The notes below the pieces were generated by a model that did no database searches, was not told the DNA's origin, and worked only from the letters and a program-made list of their open reading frames with translations. Shown in pieces: positions 1 to 5,554 of a stretch of DNA of 6,966 nt (within the stretch, counting starts at the first letter, position 1; each line of letters starts with the position of its first letter). This DNA comes from Akkermansiaceae bacterium (lineage in GTDB: Bacteria > Verrucomicrobiota > Verrucomicrobiia > Verrucomicrobiales > Akkermansiaceae), in assembly GCA_011524615.1 (NCBI GenBank), contig WTJZ01000236.1:1-6966 (forward strand), written 5' to 3'. The position numbers were made by a program, and so were the translations under genes.

Positions 1-713
1 AAGAAACTCGGGGCTGGGTCTGTCCCAATAGCATGAATGCAGAGCCAAAAGCCGAGTCCATAGAAGACTGACAGGAGCAGATACTCAGCAAGTGCTCTAG
101 CAGAGATCTGCCACTGGAGTAATCCTCGACGAAGGTCTGTGGTCGCCTTGAGAAGCTTAGTCCGTACGCCTAAGGTGTCCTTAAGGAGGACAATGAGCGC
201 AGTAATGGAGGCTAGCGCTACTACTATGATCAGAGCGATAGGGGGAACCTGTATTCTCTCGAGATAGATGAGGGCGACATTGCGCAGACCAGGAGAGATG
301 AGTGCGCCTATGAGTCCGAGGAGTCCCCATCCGGCAACCGTGATGATCAGCTCTAGGGCGAGGCTGAGTCCTCCATTAGTCTTATTCAGACCGATACGCT
401 TAGCCTCTACGACTCTAGAAGCGTACCCCCAGATGCCTCCAGGAAGCCATCTCATGGCCTCACACTCTATCCAGAGAGCTGCTGCTCTAAGTCGGTTAGG
501 AGTAGCTCCAACGATGCGTGAAACGAGGCCCCAGACAGAGGCATTGACGACTAGGTAGATGAGGGCGACGAGTGCACTGGCGGAGAGTAGTAACCAATCC
601 GCATTAGCGAGGGCTGCAGCAAGCTTACCCCTCAGTGCCCATAGTCCGTACACCATGAAGGCGAGGACTAGAAAGAAGAAAAAGGGCTTAAGCTTTTGGA
701 GCGCTTTTTTCAT
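1..713 (-). CDS. Lysylphosphatidylglycerol-synthase TM / flippase-like family membrane protein (C-terminus cut by window edge)
   Basis: An open frame runs leftward from an ATG at 713-711 to the window edge, giving 237 complete codons with no stop. The product is a hydrophobic multi-pass protein. Likely membrane segments lie near residues 11-28, 40-60, 118-140, 157-177 and 209-229. Residues 88-100 (RWLPGGIWGYASR) match the conserved P-G-G-x-W-G-x-x-x-R signature I associate with the LPG_synthase_TM (UPF0104, 'flippase-like') family. Those proteins have about 300-350 residues, so roughly a third is missing. Members often sit beside glycosyltransferases and are thought to act on lipid or lipid-linked substrates, but their reaction is usually unproven. 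No C-terminal aminoacyl-transferase domain can be judged here. The start lies 9 bases after the GT4 stop, so the gene is probably co-transcribed and translationally coupled. No Shine-Dalgarno is visible. Family call is fairly sure; the substrate is unknown. Confidence 0.82.
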   Translation of the reverse strand, partial: MKKALQKLKPFFFFLVLAFMVYGLWALRGKLAAALANADWLLLSASALVALIYLVVNASVWGLVSRIVGATPNRLRAAALWIECEAMRWLPGGIWGYASRVVEAKRIGLNKTNGGLSLALELIITVAGWGLLGLIGALISPGLRNVALIYLERIQVPPIALIIVVALASITALIVLLKDTLGVRTKLLKATTDLRRGLLQWQISARALAEYLLLSVFYGLGFWLCIHAIGTDPAPSF

Positions 714-722
714 AATGGTAAT

Positions 723-1958
723 CTAGGTAGTCGGGAGTGCGGCAGGCGAGACCTGAGGCTGGTGAGACTGTTGACCGATGTAGACATCGATGGTCGCATT
801 GACGATGCGATCCCAGTCAAAGACCTGTTGACAGAAGTCGAAGCCTTGGTTGGCGAGGTTCTGTGCGAGTTGCTGGTCATCGAGGACTCTCTGAATCGCT
901 CCAGCTAGTGCGTCAGCATCCTTCTCCGGAACGAGGAGTCCTGTTTCCTCATGTTTGATAATGTCCACGATGCCACCAACTTCAGACGCAACGACGGGCT
1001 TACGGTGGCGGAGTGCCTCGATAAGAACAACACCGAGTCCTTCGGTATCTCCTCGGTCATCAAAGATAGCAGGGTGAACGTAACAGGTACATGTGTGGTA
1101 GAGTTCGGCGAGCCTCTCACTAGAGACAAATCCAGCCCACTCAACATGCTTGTCCAGTCCCATCTCGGTGGTGAGTTGCATCCATTCTTCCTTACAATCG
1201 CCTTCACCGGTGATGACCACTTGTACGGGTTGCTTCTCTAGGATCTTCGGTAGTGCTTGGAGGAGAAAGTGGAGCCCCTTGCGCTGGATGAGTCGACCAC
1301 AATTCAGAAGGAGGGGAGGAGATGCGGGGACTGGAGGGGAAGATCCAGCATCCGCAGCTGTCACGGTCGCGCCGTATGGGAGGATGTTGATCTCTGTGTT
1401 ATACAGCTTCTTGATCTCGTTAGCGGTATGTGAGCTATTAGCGCAGTTCGCATTAGCGGTGGATAGGAGCCATGAAAGGGCTTTTCTGATCACGCCACTG
1501 TTACGAGCAAGTGCTAGCTCTGCTCCGTGGCAGGTCATGACGATACGTTTGCCCAGAATCTTTTGGGGCAATAGAGTCATAAAGCCGTGGGGGAAGGGCC
1601 AGTGACAGTGGATTACGTCGAAGTTATGCTTAAGCGACCAGTAAAAGACGGAGATCATTCCCATCAAGATGTAGGGAATGGCGAGGAGTTTAAACAGTGG
1701 GGAGTTCTGCTTATTCGGGGCGCCCTCGTCATGAGTGAGGGTCTCCCATTCCTTAGGGGCATATCTCCAGCGTAATACCGGAACTCCATCGATGGAGTGG
1801 TTCTTGAGTGCCTTCCATGACGGTGCGAGGACAAAGACGTCATGACCAGCCGCTGCGCATCGGTTGACAGTTTCGCGTTGCCATGGAACCCCTGGATCAT
1901 CTTGGGATCGAGGATAGGTTGAGCCTAGGACCGCGATTTTGAGTTTCTTCTGGGGCAT
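723..1958 (-). CDS. GT4-family (group 1) glycosyltransferase
   Basis: This 411-residue protein has the normal length and two-lobed GT-B layout of retaining GT4 enzymes, which move a sugar from a nucleotide donor to a lipid-linked or glycan acceptor at the cytoplasmic face. The N-lobe (about 1-200) starts with a Rossmann strand and a glycine-rich turn near residues 8-13. It carries CHGAE at 143-147, whose His144 is a usual active-site residue. The C-lobe (about 215-395) begins NCGRLIQRKG (219-228), placing Arg222 and Lys227 where donor phosphates are bound. It contains EGLGVVLIE (306-314), the E-x7-E motif with Glu306 and Glu314. The stretch around 94-107 is hydrophobic and may be a membrane-associating helix rather than a true span. 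The start is 6 bases after the GT2-receiver stop, and the stop is 9 bases before the flippase-like gene, so it is the middle gene of an operon. Acceptor and sugar cannot be read from sequence; an envelope polysaccharide or glycolipid is likely. Confidence 0.93.
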   Translation of the reverse strand: MPQKKLKIAVLGSTYPRSQDDPGVPWQRETVNRCAAAGHDVFVLAPSWKALKNHSIDGVPVLRWRYAPKEWETLTHDEGAPNKQNSPLFKLLAIPYILMGMISVFYWSLKHNFDVIHCHWPFPHGFMTLLPQKILGKRIVMTCHGAELALARNSGVIRKALSWLLSTANANCANSSHTANEIKKLYNTEINILPYGATVTAADAGSSPPVPASPPLLLNCGRLIQRKGLHFLLQALPKILEKQPVQVVITGEGDCKEEWMQLTTEMGLDKHVEWAGFVSSERLAELYHTCTCYVHPAIFDDRGDTEGLGVVLIEALRHRKPVVASEVGGIVDIIKHEETGLLVPEKDADALAGAIQRVLDDQQLAQNLANQGFDFCQQVFDWDRIVNATIDVYIGQQSHQPQVSPAALPTT

Positions 1959-1964
1959 GGTGGT

Positions 1965-3389
1965 TTAGCTAGCAACTACTTGAGACTTAGGGCGAAGAGC
2001 TCTGCTGGCGTCCAGTGCCTGATTGACAGTGTTCAGCAGGTTGACTTTTTTGACTGGTTTAGAGAGGAAGTCGAAGCCTCCAGCTTTGATGGCTTGGGCA
2101 CCATCGGCCGCTTTTTCTGAGGCTGAGAGGATGACGACTTGTGTCTTTGGAGCCAGTTGCTTGATCTTAGGGAGAACATCGAGACCTGACATCCCAGGGA
2201 GATAGATATCGAGGAGGACGACATCGGTCTCTGGAGTAATGAGTTCTAGGGCTTGCTCGGCGGTTTCGGCAGGAGTTGTTCTCCATCCTTCTGCTTCTAG
2301 AATTCTTTTAGTAAGGGCTCTCGTAACGGTATCATCGTCAGCAACAATGATGGACGGGAAGCTATGAAGTGACTTAGCTGCAACAGGTTGCTCAGAGGCT
2401 GCGTTCATCTGGATCACGTTTTCTTGGATGACGCTATCGTTGATCTCAATGCGTTCTTCTACGGGAACCTCGATGCCTTCCTTGTATCTTCTGTTGGTAA
2501 CGAGTTCGGCCATGAATCCGATGACTAGGCTCACTGGGGCGACGGCGAAGACCGCTGGTGCCGTTGAGAGGATGGCTGTTCTCACAGGCTCAGGTAACTG
2601 TGGAATGACTGCGAGAGCCCAGAGGCCTACTGCTACTAAAACACAAAAGATGGCCATCGCTCCAGCAAAGTGCAGAGGTCGCTCGCGGTAGGTTCTAACG
2701 AAGAAGACGGACCACATATCGAAGAATCCGCGTAAGAAGCGACTAAAGCCATACTTGGAGACACCGTGTTGACGGGCATGGTGCTCAACCACAATCTCTG
2801 TGGTGCGGTATCCCTCGATTGCTGCGAGAGAAGGAACCATACGGTGCATCTCTCCATACATAGGGAGGTGTTTGACGACATCTTGGCGGTAGCACTTGAA
2901 CCCACAGTTGTGGTCATGCAGGTTCACTCCATTCACCTTACTCAACATCCAGTTAAAGATACGACTCGGAAGAACCTTATGCCATGGGTCATGTCGAGTA
3001 GCCTTGTATCCAGAGACGATATCCCACCCATCACCTTCATTGATCTTCTCTAAGAATCTTGGGATCTCCTTAGGGTCGTCTTGGAGGTCTGCGTCGAGAG
3101 TGAAAACGAACTCTCCATTTGCCTCACGGTATCCCGTTGCAAGTGCGGGAGCCTTTGATCGGTTGGTCCTAAACTTGAGTGCACGTACGTGATCTGGAGC
3201 CTCTTTAGCCAACTCCTTGATGATATTCCATGAGTTGTCATCACTGCCATCGTCGATGAAGATGATCTCCCAATCGCTCGCGTGCTCGTTCGCTTGTTCA
3301 GCAATACGAGAATAGAGTTCCTTGAGGGTAGGGGCCTCATCCTTCAGAGGGATGATAAAGCTTAGGGTTGGTTTGTGCGTCGTTTTCAT
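1965..3389 (-). CDS. GT2 polyprenyl-phosphate glycosyltransferase fused to a C-terminal receiver (REC) domain
   Basis: One uninterrupted 474-codon frame encodes two unrelated modules. Residues 1-235 are a GT2 GT-A domain of the dolichol-phosphate-mannose synthase/GtrB/ArnC type. It has FIDDGSDD at 44-51, DADLQDDP at 99-106 (metal and donor binding), a GFKCYRQDV block at 163-171 and HGVSKYG at 208-214. Two membrane helices follow (about 241-262 and 275-296), ending in the family-typical short polar stretch GFMAELVTNRRYKEG. Known members transfer a sugar from a nucleotide donor to undecaprenyl phosphate and end near there, at about 310-330 residues. Here a polar linker (about 305-344) leads to a full receiver domain (346-465). 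It has acidic pocket Asp351-353, phospho-acceptor Asp394 in LLDIYLPGMSG, Ser422 and Lys444 in FLSKP. In the GtrB-like fold the tail is cytoplasmic, so the receiver can meet a kinase or Hpt. It is the first gene of the operon, and no output domain follows the receiver. Confidence 0.95.
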   Translation of the reverse strand: MKTTHKPTLSFIIPLKDEAPTLKELYSRIAEQANEHASDWEIIFIDDGSDDNSWNIIKELAKEAPDHVRALKFRTNRSKAPALATGYREANGEFVFTLDADLQDDPKEIPRFLEKINEGDGWDIVSGYKATRHDPWHKVLPSRIFNWMLSKVNGVNLHDHNCGFKCYRQDVVKHLPMYGEMHRMVPSLAAIEGYRTTEIVVEHHARQHGVSKYGFSRFLRGFFDMWSVFFVRTYRERPLHFAGAMAIFCVLVAVGLWALAVIPQLPEPVRTAILSTAPAVFAVAPVSLVIGFMAELVTNRRYKEGIEVPVEERIEINDSVIQENVIQMNAASEQPVAAKSLHSFPSIIVADDDTVTRALTKRILEAEGWRTTPAETAEQALELITPETDVVLLDIYLPGMSGLDVLPKIKQLAPKTQVVILSASEKAADGAQAIKAGGFDFLSKPVKKVNLLNTVNQALDASRALRPKSQVVAS

Positions 3390-3407
3390 AGGGATCTATT
3401 TAGGTGG

Positions 3408-3435
3408 ATTTTAGCAAATGGGATGAAAAGTGCAA
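3408..3435 (-). promoter_or_regulatory. Candidate sigma70-like promoter of the glycosyltransferase operon
   Basis: Read on the minus strand, TTGCAC (3435-3430) is followed after 16 bases by TAAAAT (3413-3408), a 5/6 match to the -10 consensus. The -35 match is weaker. A start point 6-8 bases downstream would leave a leader of only about 10-13 bases before the ATG at 3389. That fits the absence of a Shine-Dalgarno there. This rests on consensus matching alone in an AT-rich gap where chance matches are common. Confidence 0.35.
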
Positions 3436-3462
3436 GTTAAATGATTATTATTGGGATTTATT

Positions 3463-3481
3463 TTTAATTAAGTTTAATTAA
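3463..3481. repeat. Two TTTAATTAA copies exactly 10 bp apart in the divergent gap
   Basis: TTTAATTAA occurs at 3463-3471 and again at 3473-3481, with the 8-base palindrome TTAATTAA at 3464-3471 and 3474-3481. The offset of 10 bases is about one helical turn, so both copies present the same DNA face. They lie between the glycosyltransferase operon and the efflux gene, near or within likely promoter DNA. They could be paired operator half-sites, a curved AT-tract, or chance in very AT-rich sequence. Confidence 0.4.
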
Positions 3482-3501
3482 ATAATCGATTTTTTGTTTT
3501 G
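3470..3501 (+). promoter_or_regulatory. Shared 32-base upstream element, copy 1 (efflux gene)
   Basis: This stretch begins AAGTTTAAT (3470-3478) and ends TTTTTTGTTTTG (3490-3501). It aligns without gaps to 5504-5535 upstream of the kinase gene, with 27 of 32 positions identical and the two outer blocks perfect. It ends 40 bases before the efflux ATG and overlaps the second TTTAATTAA repeat. It may be a promoter core, a regulator site or a U-rich leader. Which of these cannot be told from sequence. Confidence 0.5.
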
Positions 3502-3511
3502 TTAAAAGAGG

Positions 3512-3519
3512 GGAGGTGA
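3512..3519 (+). promoter_or_regulatory. Consensus Shine-Dalgarno sequence at abnormal distance from the efflux ATG
   Basis: GGAGGTGA at 3512-3519 is a full match to the usual 16S 3'-end complement, and the only strong one seen before any start in the window. It ends 22 bases before the ATG at 3542, too far for ordinary use. The codons at normal spacing in that frame are ATT (3527 and 3530), rare start codons that would add 4 or 5 residues. No ATG, GTG or TTG lies at good spacing. I keep ATG 3542 because it gives a clean lipoprotein signal. Confidence 0.45.
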
Positions 3520-3541
3520 AGTAAGTATTATTCTAGCAGAT

Positions 3542-5113
3542 ATGAATAAATATTTCTTAGCGATCGTAGTGTGGGGAGTGTTCCTACCGTCCTGTATGAC
3601 GGTGGGGAAAGACTACGTGAAGCCATATACCGTAACGCCTGAAGGGTACTCTATGAAGGGCGAAATGGTGGGAGAAAATGCTCCATCTGATCCATGGACA
3701 TTAGCAGTGCTAGCAGACAATGAGGACCCGATAGGAGGGAGTGCTATGTGGTGGGAACAGTTTGGGGATGATACGCTGACGAAGTTGATCTTACGTGCGA
3801 GAAAGGCGAATCATAACATCTATATAGCGAGAAAGAGGATTTCGGAGAACTGGCATCAGCGGGGCGTTATTGCGTCCTATCTCTACCCTGAGGTCAAGTT
3901 TCAGGGGCGCGATGAGTATGGGATTGCAGAGTATGACACGGATAAGGTGGATGTAGAGATCAGTCGTACCTATTATGAAAACCATCAAATGATCTATGGT
4001 TGGGAGCTCGATGTGTTTGGTAAGATCAAGCGACAGGTTGAGTCTCTAGAGGCGGGGTATGATGCCAAGATCGAGGGCTGGCGGGATGCGATGGCCTTTA
4101 TTAGTGGGGAGGTGGCGATCTCATACATTGCGTACCGTACATTAGAGCGTAGATTAGAGGTGGCTGATTTGAGTAAGGAAATCTTCTTTGAGATCAAGGA
4201 TCGGATGGAGAAGAGGCGAGCCCTAGGTGTGGCAAGTGATATGGAACTGGCAGAGGCTACTGCGCGCTTTAAGACGAGTGCTGCATTGGTTCCTCAGTTG
4301 GAACAGGAGAGACTGGTCGTGCGCAACCGCATCGCTTTTTTAACAGGAGGAGATGTTCTCAAGGTACAGGCGCTACTAGATAAGGGATCGGGGGTTCCGA
4401 CTCCGCCTAAGAAGATTATGACTGGGGTGCCGGCAGATTTACTGCGTTCTCGTCCCGATGTAAGACGGGCTGAGAGAAATATGGCATCGAGAACTGCATT
4501 GGTTAATGTGGCGATCGGGAACCTTTATCCCACCTTTACCATATCGGGGATTCTGAAGTATGAGCATCTGCTCGGGAGTTCCGTAGATGATGTCTTGGAT
4601 AGAGTGGTAACGATAGGTTCGACGACCCGATGGAGGCTGCTCAATGGTAATTCAGATTCGCACCGAATCATGGAGCAAGAAGCATTCCTGGATCAAGCAG
4701 TAGGTGAATACCGTAGAGTCGTTGCGCAAGCGGTGGTCGATGTGGAAGACGCAATGGCGAGGCTACATTACACAAAGAAGCGTTTGGGCTTACTGTCTGA
4801 CGCGAGGGAGGCTCATTTTAAAACGGGAGAGTTGATGAATGATGCCTATGATGCAGGAGAGGTAGAGCTTAGGCGATTACTGAATGCACAGTTAGATTAT
4901 ATCCAGACACTTGATGAGGAAACTGCAACCGAGGGACGTTGGGCGGCTCACTCAGTAAGACTCTTCCGAGCGTTAGGTGGTGGAGAGTTGTCTGGGGTTC
5001 CACAACAGTACAAGCACTACAAGAGTACTGGGCGTAGAGGGTTTTGGTCTTTTCTCCCCTGGGGGAGGGAAAAGGATCAGGCTATTCAGCCAGACCGGAT
5101 AATGCGTCCTTAG
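3542..5113 (+). CDS. NodT/OprM-type outer-membrane efflux lipoprotein (TolC-like outer-membrane factor)
   Basis: This 523-residue protein is the outer-membrane exit duct of a tripartite efflux or secretion machine. A signal peptide (1-17) ends in lipobox LPSC with Cys18 as the lipidation site. Met at +2, not Asp, is consistent with outer-membrane sorting under the E. coli rule. VGKDYVKP (21-28) is the classic NodT/OprM start. Two OEP repeats follow: FGDDTLTKLI... (74 onward) with ELDVFGKIKRQVE (155-167), then GVPADLLRSRPDVRRAER (295-312), NLYPTFTISG (327-336) and YDAGEVELRRLLNAQLDY (436-453). Family members usually end near the ALGGG seen at 477-481, so about 42 extra basic and aromatic residues form a C-terminal tail. 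The final 32 bases overlap the convergent Hpt gene. No periplasmic adaptor (HlyD/AcrA) or inner-membrane pump is adjacent, so its partners are encoded elsewhere. Substrate unknown. Confidence 0.95.
   Translation: MNKYFLAIVVWGVFLPSCMTVGKDYVKPYTVTPEGYSMKGEMVGENAPSDPWTLAVLADNEDPIGGSAMWWEQFGDDTLTKLILRARKANHNIYIARKRISENWHQRGVIASYLYPEVKFQGRDEYGIAEYDTDKVDVEISRTYYENHQMIYGWELDVFGKIKRQVESLEAGYDAKIEGWRDAMAFISGEVAISYIAYRTLERRLEVADLSKEIFFEIKDRMEKRRALGVASDMELAEATARFKTSAALVPQLEQERLVVRNRIAFLTGGDVLKVQALLDKGSGVPTPPKKIMTGVPADLLRSRPDVRRAERNMASRTALVNVAIGNLYPTFTISGILKYEHLLGSSVDDVLDRVVTIGSTTRWRLLNGNSDSHRIMEQEAFLDQAVGEYRRVVAQAVVDVEDAMARLHYTKKRLGLLSDAREAHFKTGELMNDAYDAGEVELRRLLNAQLDYIQTLDEETATEGRWAAHSVRLFRALGGGELSGVPQQYKHYKSTGRRGFWSFLPWGREKDQAIQPDRIMRP
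5050..5073. other. Possible stem-loop at the efflux/Hpt convergent 3' ends
   Basis: CTCCC (5054-5058) can pair with GGGAG (5063-5067) around a 4-base loop. TTTT (5050-5053) can pair with AAAA (5070-5073) beyond a two-base bulge. The structure lies inside the efflux coding sequence and 9 bases past the Hpt stop on the other strand. No T-run follows on either strand, so an ordinary intrinsic terminator is not supported. It could slow or protect 3' ends, or be incidental. Confidence 0.3.
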
Positions 5114-5423
5114 CAGCGTGGAGAGATGCACTAAAGACATTGTTCAGGTCGTAAATGAAGGTGGTATCGAGTTGTGCGATTTCTGCTTCTTCTACGAGCT
5201 TACACATTTGATAGAGTTTCTCCATGCCGAGCATTCCTGAAGACCCTTTGAGTTGGTGCGCCGCGGATTTGAGTTCAGTGAGTTGTTCCGCTTCTATCGA
5301 TGCCTGCATCGTAGCGATCAAGGTCTTTCCATTATCAGCGAAGTCGTCAACGATAGGGAGAAAGGTTTCTACATCATCTCCTACTAATTCCAAAAGTTGT
5401 TCACGGTTGATCAGCTGACTCAT
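5082..5423 (-). CDS. Stand-alone histidine phosphotransfer (Hpt) domain protein
   Basis: This 113-residue protein is a single Hpt domain, the small helical bundle that shuttles phosphate between the receiver of a hybrid kinase and a terminal receiver. The signature HQLKGSSGMLGMEKL (56-70) places the phospho-accepting histidine at His56, with the Lys59-Gly60 and Ser61-Ser62-Gly63 positions that follow it in the family. Length is normal for a one-domain Hpt, with no membrane segment, so it is cytosolic. ATG 5423 is the natural start, since the frame begins just before the first helix. No Shine-Dalgarno is visible. It diverges from the hybrid kinase gene across 131 bases, the obvious upstream donor. 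Its 3' end overlaps the efflux gene by 32 bases. The receiver fused to the GT2 enzyme is the nearest downstream acceptor in view, an inference from proximity only. Confidence 0.92.
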   Translation of the reverse strand: MSQLINREQLLELVGDDVETFLPIVDDFADNGKTLIATMQASIEAEQLTELKSAAHQLKGSSGMLGMEKLYQMCKLVEEAEIAQLDTTFIYDLNNVFSASLHAAKDALSGLAE

Positions 5424-5503
5424 ATGTGCAAAGTACGAAGTGCACGGTCGATCTGTCGAGAAGTAAAAGAGATTTTTAGTGTTCGTTGGTTGGGTTGATT
5501 TAA

Positions 5504-5535
5504 AAGTTTAATAAAATGTTGGTTTTTTTGTTTTG
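5504..5535 (+). promoter_or_regulatory. Shared 32-base upstream element, copy 2 (hybrid kinase gene)
   Basis: This is the partner of 3470-3501, with the same AAGTTTAAT start (5504-5512) and the same TTTTTTGTTTTG end (5524-5535) at identical internal spacing. The hexamer TAAAAT at 5512-5517 resembles a -10 box, but the matching position in copy 1 is weaker. It ends 19 bases before the proposed GTG start, against 40 bases in copy 1. It lies in the gap between the divergent Hpt and kinase genes. Confidence 0.5.
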
Positions 5536-5554
5536 ATTGTTGTATTGTGCGTGG

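Noticed and set aside
1150..1605. A 151-codon plus-strand open frame
   Set aside because: It lies wholly inside the GT4 glycosyltransferase gene on the other strand, shows no domain, and has low-complexity translated sequence. It is a shadow of the real gene.
2428..3192. Several plus-strand open frames of 87-98 codons
   Set aside because: All are antisense to the GT2-receiver gene, whose own frame carries clear catalytic motifs; none has a recognisable product.
1..3389. Possibility that the minus-strand cluster is a transferred polysaccharide island
   Set aside because: No transposase, integrase, tRNA or direct repeat is present, and codon style and spacing look like the rest of the window.
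5050..5073. Hairpin as a bidirectional intrinsic terminator
   Set aside because: No T-run follows the stem on either strand and the stem has a bulge; it is listed only as a possible stem-loop.
5426..5445. GTGCA/TGCAC inverted repeat just upstream of the Hpt start, considered as an operator
   Set aside because: The arms are only five bases and the centre is not symmetrical. Such matches are expected by chance, and no second copy was found in the other promoter gap.
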